A stretch of DNA of 64,000 bases from Mycobacterium florentinum (GCF_010730355.1 NZ_AP022576.1:5704001-5768000); one strand, 5' to 3'; counted from the stretch's first letter, positions 16,109-24,875 are shown. Program-made: numbers and translations. The notes: generated from the sequence alone by a model not told the origin.

Positions 16109-17368
16109 CTATCTCTGGCCCGGGTAGGGGATGGCATTGATGACGCCGCCGCCGTTGACGGTCGGCCCGAGCAGCACCGTTGAGGTGCCGGTCGTGGGGT
16201 TGTAGTCGATCAGCGATTGGCCGCCACCACACCCGGCCCTGGCCTGCAGGTCGAGATCGCCTCCGTGGACGCCGAGTACGACGACGCTGCGGCCTTTCAC
16301 TTCGGGCACCTTGACCTGTGTGGTCGTGCCGTCGTCGTTGAGTTTGGCGAGGTATACGACGCCGCACGCGCCGGCGGCCTGCAGGAACGTGCCGGCCGGG
16401 AGCTGCCACGCGTTCAGGTCGCCGTAGTCGGGGCCGCGCCCGTCGTTCGGCGCGGTGAGCGCGGTCGGTGTGCCGCCGTCGATCGGCACCAGCCACAGCT
16501 GCGACCCTTTGGAACTACCGCAGCGGGCCAGCGCGATCTTCGAGCCCGCGTCCCACCACCGCATCGGCGAGCAGTCCTTCTGCCCCTCGAGTGGCAAAGT
16601 CTTACCGGGCACCCCGTCGTTGCCCATCAGAGCGAGGCCGTCGGCCGTGCCCAGCACCAACTGGGTGCCGTCCGGGGTGGAGAGAAACCCTTGAAAGTCC
16701 TGCCCCACCGGGTAGGTCAGCTGGTGGTTGCCGTCGAGGTCGACGCGTTCCAGCGACTTAGGCCTCGAGGAGCTCCACCCGTGCAGCAGGAGTGCCTTGC
16801 CGTCGGGGCGGGTGTAGCGGGGACTGGCCTCGTTGCCTTCGACGGTGAACGTCCGCTTTGCGCCGCTGCGCAGGTCGACTTCGGTGATGGTCCGGTGGCC
16901 CTTCTCGGCCGTGACGAACAGGGCCCGGGTCCCGTCGCCCGACCAGTCGACCAACTCCGGGCGCGAACCCTTGCCCGGCGGCGGGAAGCTGGTGATCGGG
17001 TAGCGGCCACCCGCGGGATCGACCAGATACAGCGTCGTCGTGGCCGTCTCCCAGGTTGGCGAGCCGGGCGGAGGCACTTCGCCGGGATGCATGCCCGGCA
17101 CCGGGCTCCACATCGCGAGCATCCAACCCGGACCGACCTGCGACCAGGGAACGGTCTCGAGAGGGGCCTCGACGGCGTGGGCCGCCATAGCCGGCGACGG
17201 CTCGGCATGCGCGGTGGGCGACGGGGTGATCCCCGCCGCGACTATCGCCGTTGCTGCAAGCGCGAGCGTCGTCGTCCCCATCCACCGCCGGAACCCGGCG
17301 CGCGGACGGGCGTTGCGAGGGCCGGCGTTTGGCGGCGCGGGGTCTGCGTGATGCGCTGTCGTGATCAT
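16109..17368 (-). CDS. Secreted TolB-like (WD40/PD40) beta-propeller protein
   Basis: This is a 419-aa protein. Residues 30-57 form a signal sequence or anchor (WMGTTTLALAATAIVAAGIT, then AHAEP). The rest holds TolB-type blades such as YPITSFPPPGKGSRPELVDWSGDGTRALFVT and SPRYTRPDGKALLLHGW. These propellers usually scaffold protein or peptide binding at the envelope. Start ATG 17368 follows GGGAGACC. It is the first gene of an operon with two other secreted proteins, divergent from the Ser/Thr kinase gene at 17579 and sharing its roughly 210-bp promoter region. Confidence 0.85.
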   Translation of the reverse strand: MITTAHHADPAPPNAGPRNARPRAGFRRWMGTTTLALAATAIVAAGITPSPTAHAEPSPAMAAHAVEAPLETVPWSQVGPGWMLAMWSPVPGMHPGEVPPPGSPTWETATTTLYLVDPAGGRYPITSFPPPGKGSRPELVDWSGDGTRALFVTAEKGHRTITEVDLRSGAKRTFTVEGNEASPRYTRPDGKALLLHGWSSSRPKSLERVDLDGNHQLTYPVGQDFQGFLSTPDGTQLVLGTADGLALMGNDGVPGKTLPLEGQKDCSPMRWWDAGSKIALARCGSSKGSQLWLVPIDGGTPTALTAPNDGRGPDYGDLNAWQLPAGTFLQAAGACGVVYLAKLNDDGTTTQVKVPEVKGRSVVVLGVHGGDLDLQARAGCGGGQSLIDYNPTTGTSTVLLGPTVNGGGVINAIPYPGQR

Positions 17369-17578
17369 TATTCGGTCTCCCTGAAAAACGGGCCCGGTCG
17401 GCGGGCTCTTTGCTGGTGGGCTGCGGTGCCCGGTTACGCAGAGGCTGCGCCGCATGCCTTGCGCGTTTCTTGCGTCTTTCTTGGGGCCGCGTCCCGCAGG
17501 TGATGGGTTCCGCACCAAATGGGTGCGTGCGTGGGCCGTGAGCGAGATACTGCGTCGGTACCCGAAGGAAGCAAGGGG

Positions 17579-19003
17579 ATGGCGGTGGACTCGCGCGTCG
17601 GAATGACGTTCGGCAAATACAACATCACGCGCCTGCTCGGCAAGGGCGGGGGCGGGGCGGTCTACGAAGCCTTCGACACCGGCAAACAGCGAACCGTCGC
17701 GGTCAAGATCCTCGCCGACGAGTTGTCCACCAATCCCACGTTTCGCACCCGATTTCAGCGGGAGTCTCAGGCCGCGGCGATTCTGCAGGAACCACACATC
17801 ATTCCGATCCACGACTGGGGCGAGATCGACGGCAGCCTGTACATCGAAATGCGCCTGGTGCAGGGGCAGACTCTTCTCGACCTGATCGCGGACGGCCCGC
17901 TGGCTCCCCGGCGTGCGGTGGCCATTATCGGTCAGGTCGCCGACGCACTGGATGCGGCACACGCCGAGGGGTTGATCCATCGAGACGTCAAGCCGCAGAA
18001 CATCATCGTCACCCCGGCCGATTTTGTGTATCTCGTCGACTTCGGAATCGCCGAGGGCAGAGGCGATCCGCGGCTGACGACGGTCGGGACTCAGATCGGC
18101 ACCTTGAATTACATGGCGCCCGAACGGTTTCGCGACGAGATAACCACACCCGCGGTCGACGTCTACTCACTGGCGTGCGTGTTATACGAGGCCCTCACCG
18201 CGGACGCCCCGTTCGAGGGCGACAGCCTCGAACATCTGGTGGCCGCCCACATGGCCTTGCCGCCCCCACAACCGAGCGCGGCGAATCCGCGGGTTCCGGT
18301 CGCGCTCGACAACGTCGTCGCGCGCGGCATGGCCAAACACCCCGACGACCGGTACGCCACAGCGGGCGCACTGGCCCGGGCGGCGCAGCGCGCCTTGGGA
18401 AGCGAACGCGATCTGACCGACGAGATGACGTCACCACGTGGCACATCGGCAGATGCCGACGGCACCCGACCTTTTGCCGCGGCCGTGCAAACCGATCCGA
18501 TCGCAGCGGAGCCTCCCGACCAAGGTTCAAGAAAGCGCGGATGGGTGCTGCCGGCCGTGATCGCGGGCACCGCGGCTCTGGTCCTCGCGGGCATCGGGTT
18601 GGACATCGGTCTGTTCGCGCACGGGCCGACCAGGCAACAGGAAACCCCCGCGCGTGCAGCGCTGCCCCCACTGGTGACCGGCCCCGACCTGAGCACCCTG
18701 CATCAGTCCTGCGACCAGGGCTTTTCCTTGCCGAACGCCACTGGGTTCGGCACCCACGCCGGCCGTGGCACGCCGGAAACCTCCTGTCTTTTCGCCAACA
18801 GTGTGCTGACCACCTACTGGGCCGAATACGGCGACGCCAGCCCGCTGCCCCGGGCCGTCTCGGCGCCCGGTGCCGTCGACTGCAAGTCCGTGGCCGGCGC
18901 GCTGTGCAACGGCTCCAACTTCCTCATGCACTGCCAGCAACACCCCGGGGACAGCTGGATCACGTGCATCGGCGGAAGCAGCGCACGCGTGTACCTGTGG
19001 TGA
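17579..19003 (+). CDS. Receptor-type Ser/Thr protein kinase
   Basis: This 474-aa kinase has domain 13-275: glycine loop GKGGGGAVYE, catalytic-lysine motif VAVKIL (Lys43), HRDVKPQN (Asp136), DFG (154-156) and MAPERF. Mycobacterial kinases normally read GxGGMG; here Gly replaces Met, but key residues remain. A membrane helix spans about 322-345. An extracellular domain of about 110 aa follows, with Cys in QSCDQGFSLPNATG, ETSCLF, VDCKSV, ALCNG, MHCQQ and ITCIGG, probably three disulfides. The next gene, 4 bp on, is an EmbR-type regulator, as with PknH-EmbR in M. tuberculosis, so that protein is the likely substrate. ATG 17579 follows AAGGA. Confidence 0.92.
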   Translation: MAVDSRVGMTFGKYNITRLLGKGGGGAVYEAFDTGKQRTVAVKILADELSTNPTFRTRFQRESQAAAILQEPHIIPIHDWGEIDGSLYIEMRLVQGQTLLDLIADGPLAPRRAVAIIGQVADALDAAHAEGLIHRDVKPQNIIVTPADFVYLVDFGIAEGRGDPRLTTVGTQIGTLNYMAPERFRDEITTPAVDVYSLACVLYEALTADAPFEGDSLEHLVAAHMALPPPQPSAANPRVPVALDNVVARGMAKHPDDRYATAGALARAAQRALGSERDLTDEMTSPRGTSADADGTRPFAAAVQTDPIAAEPPDQGSRKRGWVLPAVIAGTAALVLAGIGLDIGLFAHGPTRQQETPARAALPPLVTGPDLSTLHQSCDQGFSLPNATGFGTHAGRGTPETSCLFANSVLTTYWAEYGDASPLPRAVSAPGAVDCKSVAGALCNGSNFLMHCQQHPGDSWITCIGGSSARVYLW

Positions 19004-19007
19004 CCGC

Positions 19008-20156
19008 ATGCCGGATATCGCGATGACCGACAACGCCCTCCGGTTTGGGCTATTGGGACCGCTGCAGCTGAGCGCCGACGGTACCGATCTGCCGTTGGGT
19101 GCGGCAAAACAGCGGGCCGTGCTGGCCCTGCTGCTGATCAATCGAAACCGCACCGTGGCGATCGACTCGTTGATCGACGCCGCGTGGCAGCAGCGCCCAC
19201 CGCCCGAGGCTCGAGCGAGCCTGCATGCGCACGTGTCCAGGCTGCGCCGGCTCATCGGCGGCATAGGCGCGGATCCCGCCGCGATCTTGGCCAGCGTCCA
19301 GCCCGGGTATCGGCTGGCCGTGCCGGAAGAGGCCTGCGATCTCGACCGTTTCGCCATCGAACAAAAGGCCGGATTTGAGGCCGTCGCCGCCGGCCGGTTC
19401 GAAAAGGCCAGCGGCCATTTGTCGGCCGCGCTAGCCCAGTGGCGCGGGCCGGTGCTCGAGGATCTGCGTGACTTCGAATTCGTGGACGCCTTCGCGGCGG
19501 CACTGGCAGAGGACAAGCTCGTGACAGTCACTGCGCGAGCAGAAGTCGAAATAGCTTGCGGCCGAATGCATTCGATAATCCGTGAGCTCGAAATCTTGGT
19601 GGGCGAGCACCCTTACCGAGAACCGCTGTGGGCGCAACTGATCACCGCCTACTATCTGGCGGAACGCCAATACGACGCACTGGACACCTACGGCCGGCTC
19701 AAGGCTGTGCTCGCTGACGATTTGGGTATCGATCCCGGTCCCACGTTGCAGCGTCTGCATCAGCGGATCCTTCGCCAGGAGCCGCTCGACGTCGAACAAG
19801 CTGCACGCGCAACAGCCAAACGCGTTGCCGTGACTCGTCGGCGGACGACCGAGGTCGCCGAGGAGTCCGCCGTCGCACACCTACTCGATGCCGACGGAAG
19901 CCGCTATCCGCTGCGAGGTACCGCCACCAGGATCGGCCGCGTCTTCGACAATGACATCGTCCTCGACGACGACACCGTCAGTCGCCACCACGCGGTGATC
20001 GTCGACACCGGAAACAGTTTTGTCATCACCGATCTGCGGTCGGCCAACGGAGTCGAGGTTGCGGGTGAGAAGGTTCGTGTCAGCGCGACGCTGGCCGATG
20101 GTGATCGCATTTGTATCTGCGGCCACGAGTTCGTCTTCGAAATGTCCGGAAGTTGA
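19008..20156 (+). CDS. EmbR-like SARP regulator with FHA domain
   Basis: This 382-aa protein has three domains. A winged-helix SARP DNA-binding domain spans about 10-100 (LRFGLLGPLQL, HVSRLRRLIGG). A BTAD helical domain spans about 105-255 (GEHPYREPLWAQLITAYYLA, YGRLKAVLADDLGIDPG). A C-terminal FHA domain spans about 300-380 (RIGRVFDNDIVLDDDTVSRH and SANGVEV) and reads phosphothreonine. In M. tuberculosis EmbR, PknH-type kinases phosphorylate the protein and the FHA domain mediates recognition. Adjacency to the kinase gene makes the same circuit likely here. Start ATG 19008; ATG 19023 is an alternative. Confidence 0.92.
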   Translation: MPDIAMTDNALRFGLLGPLQLSADGTDLPLGAAKQRAVLALLLINRNRTVAIDSLIDAAWQQRPPPEARASLHAHVSRLRRLIGGIGADPAAILASVQPGYRLAVPEEACDLDRFAIEQKAGFEAVAAGRFEKASGHLSAALAQWRGPVLEDLRDFEFVDAFAAALAEDKLVTVTARAEVEIACGRMHSIIRELEILVGEHPYREPLWAQLITAYYLAERQYDALDTYGRLKAVLADDLGIDPGPTLQRLHQRILRQEPLDVEQAARATAKRVAVTRRRTTEVAEESAVAHLLDADGSRYPLRGTATRIGRVFDNDIVLDDDTVSRHHAVIVDTGNSFVITDLRSANGVEVAGEKVRVSATLADGDRICICGHEFVFEMSGS

Positions 20157-20172
20157 CGAGAGCGCCTGCTCC

Positions 20173-20649
20173 TCAGGCTGTGCGTGGCCAGAATCGGTAC
20201 GCCACCAGCATCGGCACGATCAGCCAGGGGAGGTTCAGCGGCAGGTAGGTCGCCAGGTGTGAGGGAGGGTTAGGTCCGAGGAATGTCTGCGTGAAGTAGA
20301 AGTACATGTTGATCACGGCGCTGACGGCGTAGGCCATGGCCAGTGCGCCCAGCCAAGGCCACGATTTGAGCTTCCAGATGCCGATGGTGAGCACGACGAG
20401 CAGCGGAAGTTGAACGAAACCGTCGTACAGGAGCGAGGCCCGCAAGGTGGGCGGCATGACGAGGTGCTGCGGTTCTTGCTCGACACCCCAGGTGTGTAAG
20501 GCACGCAACGGTGGCCACGGGCTGTCAGTGGCGACCCGAACCCCGAGCCCTTCCGGCAGACTCAACAAGACGGCGTTGATGATGCCGAGCACGAAGGCTG
20601 GGAGCAGGAGATAATCGAGCCGACGCCGGACAAGGGTGCGGGAGTTCAT
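20173..20649 (-). CDS. EXPERA/emopamil-binding-like membrane protein
   Basis: This 158-aa protein has four membrane helices (about 12-32, 66-90, 95-118, 133-152) and an EXPERA-like arrangement: LDYLLLPAFVLGIINAVLLS, LYDGFVQLPLLVVLTIGIW, AVSAVINMYFYFTQ. Proteins of this fold include sterol isomerases and TMEM97-type sterol-binding proteins. Catalysis here is unproven. It converges on the EmbR-like gene with a 16-bp gap. Confidence 0.7.
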   Translation of the reverse strand: MNSRTLVRRRLDYLLLPAFVLGIINAVLLSLPEGLGVRVATDSPWPPLRALHTWGVEQEPQHLVMPPTLRASLLYDGFVQLPLLVVLTIGIWKLKSWPWLGALAMAYAVSAVINMYFYFTQTFLGPNPPSHLATYLPLNLPWLIVPMLVAYRFWPRTA

Positions 20650-20718
20650 CGGGAAGCCTCGGGCTGCATCTGCTCATCTTGCATCCACGGTCGCGAGGGC
20701 ATCGTGCGATCGCTTGGA

Positions 20719-21015
20719 TTACGTGAGGCTGTCCTCGAGGTAGCGCAGCGAGTGTCGACCCTGCGACTCCGAGTCACTCTCGGACAGCCAAAGGGCTCTC
20801 TCCTGAATCGCTTCCGTCGACCCATAAATCCGGCGATTACAACCGGGGCAAGTCAGGTATGTGTACATGCGGTCGCCGCCTCGCGGCCATTCTTCGGGTG
20901 CACCGTCGGGCAGCTGGATCTCGGTGGCCGGTTGCCCGGCACCCCGAATCAGCTGCCCCGCCACGTGTCCCTCCGGACACGTGAGGTCCATGGTCATCAG
21001 TCCTCGGTTGCTCAT
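20719..21015 (-). CDS. Small putative zinc-ribbon protein
   Basis: This 98-aa protein begins MSNRGLMTMDLTCPEGHVAG and later has CPGCNRRIYG. CPEGH plus CPGC could hold a zinc ion as a short ribbon. The C-terminal third is charged and helical. No family is recognised. A second in-frame Met at residue 7 is an alternative start. It lies alone between the EXPERA gene and a divergent lipoprotein gene. Confidence 0.6.
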   Translation of the reverse strand: MSNRGLMTMDLTCPEGHVAGQLIRGAGQPATEIQLPDGAPEEWPRGGDRMYTYLTCPGCNRRIYGSTEAIQERALWLSESDSESQGRHSLRYLEDSLT

Positions 21016-21214
21016 GTGCTACCTCTTCACTCGCTGATACCCCGGCGAGCCGGGATGACGTCGCGGTGGATCAATCCAGTTCACCGTATCCGTTGCTCGC
21101 GACCGGTTGGTTAAGGACCAGGTGTGATCGGCGCCGACAACTCCACCGTGGTGGCAGCATGAGGGCATTGGGGCAACCCGCTGCTGGTGTTCGATTGATC
21201 GGAGGCAACGCCAA

Positions 21215-21757
21215 GTGACCACACGTACTCCCTGGAGCGCAACGCTCGTGACGATGTTGGCGATGACCGCGTGCGCAACCGCACCTCACGGCAACGCCGA
21301 CCCGACAACTCAGCAGTCGCCGTTCCCGACCGGGAAATCCGGCACCACCATCCATGTCACGGAGTACAGCACTGCGACGGCCGACGTCACGCTCAACAAC
21401 GCGAACTGGGTCTCGTCCGGCTGCTTCGGCGGCGGGGGCTGCAATGTCGTCGAGTTCACCATCGTCGGCAAGTCCGACGCACCATTCACCTACAGCCAAA
21501 CCTCCATCACCGCCGCCGCGACGCCGTGGCGACAAGACCCGTACCGAGACATCCAGGGCGGCTCGTCCATGGTCGACTACCAGGCGATCAACAAGACGCC
21601 GCCCCTGCGCTCAGGCACCGTCGCCAATGGCCAAACCGCTCACGGATTCATCGCCTACGACAGCAACGTGAAACAGGGCGACATCTACATCGAATTCAAC
21701 GACCCCAACGCTCCAGCGGCGCCCACCCCGTTGGCGGGCTGGAAAGTCCATACCTAG
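21215..21757 (+). CDS. Putative lipoprotein, unknown function
   Basis: This 180-aa protein starts at GTG, preceded by GGAGG nine bases upstream. It has a signal sequence with lipobox AMTAC (Cys20) and then a beta-rich domain (TADVTLNNANWVSSGCFGGG; HGFIAYDSNVKQGDIYIEFN) typical of immunoglobulin-like mycobacterial lipoproteins. The GCFGGGGC pair may form a disulfide. It should be attached to the outer face of the membrane. Function unknown. Confidence 0.75.
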   Translation: MTTRTPWSATLVTMLAMTACATAPHGNADPTTQQSPFPTGKSGTTIHVTEYSTATADVTLNNANWVSSGCFGGGGCNVVEFTIVGKSDAPFTYSQTSITAAATPWRQDPYRDIQGGSSMVDYQAINKTPPLRSGTVANGQTAHGFIAYDSNVKQGDIYIEFNDPNAPAAPTPLAGWKVHT

Positions 21758-21851
21758 GCCCATTGACTCTTAGACGAGTTAACCAGTCTTCCAAGACGAT
21801 TGAGGCGCTCGCGGTCCTGCACTCGCGCCGCACGCGTGAATTGAGCCGAAT

Positions 21852-21869
21852 CGAGTAGTCCACTACTCG
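21852..21869. promoter_or_regulatory. 18-bp palindrome upstream of M4 protease cluster
   Basis: CGAGTAGTCCACTACTCG is a perfect inverted repeat, 8-bp arms with a 2-bp centre, between the lipoprotein gene and the protease cluster. It is a good candidate operator. It also lies at a lipoprotein gene end, but no T-run follows, so a terminator is less likely. The remaining intergenic sequence (21758-21966) shows nothing else. Confidence 0.4.
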
Positions 21870-21966
21870 TGCCCATTACGTATGCGAATCCAATACTTGG
21901 CTCGGTTGGACCTCGATGGGTCCGGCTTTCCGCTCCCGCAGAAGGAGGTGGCTGCGAGCCGGGTAG

Positions 21967-22140
21967 TTGATCTACGTCGTGCGACAAGCGCCGGTCGGCA
22001 ACGAGGACAATCGCGCCGCGGATTCCGCTGCACGCCAAAGCCTTCAGCGTTTGGAAACGTACTTCGACCTGGCCCGCGAGCCGCAGGAAGAATCGAATCA
22101 GCTGTACTGGAAGGATTTTCATCATGTGTGCTCGTCATAG
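21967..22140 (+). CDS. Possible 57-aa protein overlapping the protease start
   Basis: From TTG 21967 (or GTG 21979) this frame reads LIYVVRQAPVGNEDNRAADS and ends LARE through DFHHVCSS, overlapping the protease gene by 17 nt. Composition is protein-like, amphipathic and acidic/aromatic, and codon third positions lean to GC, unlike the other frames here. However, the start is non-standard and GGAGG is about 19 bases from the TTG. It could be a coupled upstream gene in the protease-inhibitor operon or chance. Confidence 0.3.
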   Translation: MIYVVRQAPVGNEDNRAADSAARQSLQRLETYFDLAREPQEESNQLYWKDFHHVCSS

Positions 22141-23179
22141 GTGCCAGATCGTTCCGCCGAGCGTGCTAACCAAGCTCGCTGAAGACGAATCGATAGCGGT
22201 AGACACGCGCCAAGCTATGCGGGAAAGTGTTGTGCTGGAAGACGCCTGGCGCGGACTGCGCAGTGCGCAGACCGACGCCGTCCAAATGGGTCTGCTTGCA
22301 AGGGGAATGACCAGCAATCGGTTTGCGGGCGTCCTCGCGCCGGCGCCATCGGTGCTCGTCGACGATTGCAAGAACACCACTTCGCTGCCCGGGGCGCCCA
22401 TTGTGACGCCGGAGACCAGTCCGGATGCCACCGCCGTACGCGCCTTGGAGGAAACAACGGCCGTCGCCAAGTTCTACAAGCAATGCTTCGGACGCAACTC
22501 CGTCGACGATGCGGGTATGACGCTGATGTCATCGATCCACTACGGCGTGCGCTACATGAACGCCTTCTGGAACGGCTCCCAGATGACGTATGGAGACGGC
22601 GACGGGAAGATCTTCCTCGACTTCACGGAATCGAATGACGTGATCGGCCATGAGCTGACGCACGGCGTCACGCAGTACACGGCGGGGCTTGACTACACCG
22701 ACGAGCCGGGGGCGCTCAATGAGAGTGTCTCCGACGTGTTCGGCTCGATGTTCCGCCAGTGGCAAAAGAAGCAAACGGTCGCCAAGGCTGATTGGCTCAT
22801 CGGCGCCGACATCATAGGTCCCGCGGCGAAGGCGAAAGGCTATACGTGCCTGCGCAATATGGCTAAGCCCGGCGATCCGCACTGCCTCTCTCCGCAGCCG
22901 GACAACTACCGGAACTACATCCCTGGCGGGGATCCGCACGACAACAGCGGCATCCCGAATCACGCCTTCTACCTTGCCGCGACAGCTATCGGCGGACGGT
23001 CCTGGCAGAAGGCGGGGAAAATCTGGTTCGAGGCTTTGACCAGCCCGGGCGCCAACAAATCGACGAACATGAAAGAGTTCGCCGACCTTACCCGCGCCGC
23101 CGCGAAATCGTTGTTCCCTGCCGATCCCGCCGTATACAGTGCAGTGGATGACGCCTGGACCCAGGTCGGCATCGCGTAA
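22124..23179 (+). CDS. Protealysin-like M4 (thermolysin-family) metalloprotease
   Basis: This 351-aa protein has the zinc site VIGHELTHGVTQYT (His176, Glu177, His180) with the third ligand in GALNESVSD (Glu200, Asp204) at thermolysin spacing, and the catalytic His272 in GGDPHDNSGIPNHAFY. There is no signal peptide. The N-terminus carries a short propeptide-like segment with PPSVLTKLAEDE, matching the PPYxL motif of protealysin-type precursors rather than the long thermolysin propeptide. GGAAGG precedes ATG 22124. The next gene encodes an emfourin-like inhibitor, as in the Serratia protealysin operon. It probably self-activates and acts in the cytosol or is exported non-classically. Confidence 0.92.
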   Translation: MCARHRCQIVPPSVLTKLAEDESIAVDTRQAMRESVVLEDAWRGLRSAQTDAVQMGLLARGMTSNRFAGVLAPAPSVLVDDCKNTTSLPGAPIVTPETSPDATAVRALEETTAVAKFYKQCFGRNSVDDAGMTLMSSIHYGVRYMNAFWNGSQMTYGDGDGKIFLDFTESNDVIGHELTHGVTQYTAGLDYTDEPGALNESVSDVFGSMFRQWQKKQTVAKADWLIGADIIGPAAKAKGYTCLRNMAKPGDPHCLSPQPDNYRNYIPGGDPHDNSGIPNHAFYLAATAIGGRSWQKAGKIWFEALTSPGANKSTNMKEFADLTRAAAKSLFPADPAVYSAVDDAWTQVGIA

Positions 23180-23229
23180 GGCGGAGTTCATCGGCGGGCC
23201 CTTGTCAGATCAGGACGATTGAGGCATTT

Positions 23230-23496
23230 ATGCAGGACCGCTACATCATTGAAAGACGTGGCGGCTTCGCCGGCCTGAAGGCTAGCGGCGTCGTCGACGC
23301 TGACGCCCTCGATCCCGGTGATCGCGCCACCCTGGACGAACTCCTCAGCAGCGACGAGCCACTGACGAGGGACCCCGGTGCCGACCGCTACACGTACGTC
23401 GTCACACGCGAAAGCGATGACGGATGCACGACGCGCGAGATTCCGGAAAGCGTGATGCCCCCTACGGTGGCCGGCGTGGTGCAGACAACGATCTGA
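23230..23496 (+). CDS. Emfourin-like inhibitor of the adjacent M4 protease
   Basis: This 88-aa protein begins MQDRYIIERRGGFAGLKASG and continues VVDADALDPGDRATLDELLS, then DRYTYVVTRESDD. The GGFAGL turn and the VDxxxL-D-ATLDELL helix are characteristic of emfourin, the slow-binding protein inhibitor encoded with protealysin. It follows the protease gene by 50 bp on the same strand. A cytosolic protease-inhibitor pair is therefore likely. Family assignment is by motif memory, not a search. Confidence 0.8.
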   Translation: MQDRYIIERRGGFAGLKASGVVDADALDPGDRATLDELLSSDEPLTRDPGADRYTYVVTRESDDGCTTREIPESVMPPTVAGVVQTTI

Positions 23497-23682
23497 CGGT
23501 CTATCGCAGGGCCATCGGTGCCGCCGCAGCAGGCGACACTGGCCGTGTGCTTGAAGGGCTGTGCGGATCGCCGTATCAAAGTACCCGGGAAGAAAGACAT
23601 GTAAATCGGTTGGCAACCAAGAGGATTGCGGGTTGCACACCGGTGACGGGCTGGGCCTTGACGAGAGGCCCACGATCCAACG

Positions 23683-23790
23683 CTACGGCGCCACTTCCTC
23701 GATCTGCTTGGCGGTCAGGAGGTCCGTGATCCTGGCGTTTCCGAGCAAGCGTCTTCCGCTGAGGCCGCCATCGGCCCCTGAAACCGTCAT
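23683..23790 (-). CDS. Possible 35-aa small protein
   Basis: ATG 23790 on the minus strand follows a strong AAAGGAG site and encodes MTVSGADGGLSGRRLLGNAR ending TAKQIEEVAP. It has a plausible amphipathic helix but no recognised family. The frame is open further upstream. It is the only candidate in the 461-bp gap 23497-23957 between the inhibitor and TPM genes; the rest of that gap shows nothing I can support. Confidence 0.35.
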   Translation of the reverse strand: MTVSGADGGLSGRRLLGNARITDLLTAKQIEEVAP

Positions 23791-23957
23791 GCAGACCGCT
23801 CCTTTAGCTCGGAAGACGCACTGGTCGAGCAATGTAAGCACAGCGCTGCCCACACGGTGCTCGTTTTCGACCGGCGTTGGCGGCCGGAGCGCATCGCGGT
23901 CGCCCCACGGCACCTGTGCTTGACCTCGGCGCGCCCGCGGCGGGCTAGATTACCCGT

Positions 23958-24875
23958 ATGCGGATTGTTCGCCTGCTCGGTGTAGTTCTGACGATCCTCG
24001 CAGCCGGTCTGCCGCTGGCATCCCCGGCCGGCGCGCAGCCGCCGTCCAAGCTCACGGATCACATCACCGACAACACCGGGGTGTTGACGGATTCCGATCG
24101 GGCGACGGTCAGCGCGGCAGTCGACCGCCTCTACCAGGATCAGCACGTTCAACTGTGGGTGGTCTACGTCGACAACTTCAACAGGTTCAAACCCGAAAAC
24201 TGGGCCGACAAAACCCGCAGCGCCAGCGGGATGGACGACCACGACGCGCTGCTGGCCGTGGCCACGAACACCAAGGCGTACGCGTTCTCCGTGCCGGCGA
24301 AGGTCCGGGGCCTCACGGCCGCCGACTTGAATAGTCTGCGGAGCAACAAGATTGAACCGGCGGTGGGCGCCAAAGACTGGAGCGGTGCGGCGGTCGCGGC
24401 GGCTGACGGGTTGAACCAATCGGCGGGGTCGAACAACCCGCCCGGGGTGAACAAACCACCGGGCTCGTCAAACCTGACCTGGCTGATGATCGCGATAGGC
24501 GTCATCGTCGTCGTGGTCATAGTCATCGCGGTGCTCCTGCTCTATCGCGCACGCCACCGGCGCGCCGCGCGGTCGCCGGCCCCCAGCGATGGGCAGCGCG
24601 TCGATTCGTTAGGGCAGGCATTGCCCATCGCGGACGCCAGAGTGCGCCAAGTCTCCGACTACGTCGCCAAGCACCGCGAGAGCGTCGGCGCCGAAGCCCG
24701 GGCGCGATTCGACGAGGCGAGAAGGCATTTGGCGGCGGCGCACGACAAACAGGCAAGCAACGAGCCCGAAGCGATCGCTCACGCCAACGGGGCATCGACC
24801 CTGGCCGCTCAGGCGCAAACGCTGGCAAACGCCGACGTGTTGGCGGCCCATCGCGCGCCTCGACGTCGAGCATGA
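23958..24875 (+). CDS. TPM-domain (TLP18.3/Psb32/MOLO-1) membrane protein
   Basis: This 305-aa protein has a signal peptide (1-26, ending AGA-QPP), a TPM domain at about 30-150 (LTDHITDNTGVLTDSDRATV, QLWVVYVDNFNRF), an Asn/Pro-rich linker, a membrane helix at about 173-196 and a helical cytoplasmic tail of about 100 residues. TPM domains act as small phosphatases or chaperone-like envelope proteins. Mycobacterial relatives such as the Rv2345 type are about twice as long, with a glycine-rich end missing here. Start ATG 23958. Confidence 0.85.
   Translation: MRIVRLLGVVLTILAAGLPLASPAGAQPPSKLTDHITDNTGVLTDSDRATVSAAVDRLYQDQHVQLWVVYVDNFNRFKPENWADKTRSASGMDDHDALLAVATNTKAYAFSVPAKVRGLTAADLNSLRSNKIEPAVGAKDWSGAAVAAADGLNQSAGSNNPPGVNKPPGSSNLTWLMIAIGVIVVVVIVIAVLLLYRARHRRAARSPAPSDGQRVDSLGQALPIADARVRQVSDYVAKHRESVGAEARARFDEARRHLAAAHDKQASNEPEAIAHANGASTLAAQAQTLANADVLAAHRAPRRRA

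Noticed and set aside
22124..23496. Protease and small protein as a toxin-antitoxin pair
   Set aside because: The protease comes first and is a zymogen-type M4 enzyme; a protease-inhibitor pair of the protealysin kind explains it better.
23561..23923. 120-codon plus-strand frame between inhibitor and TPM genes
   Set aside because: Ser/Pro/Arg-rich, no ribosome site, no family motif.
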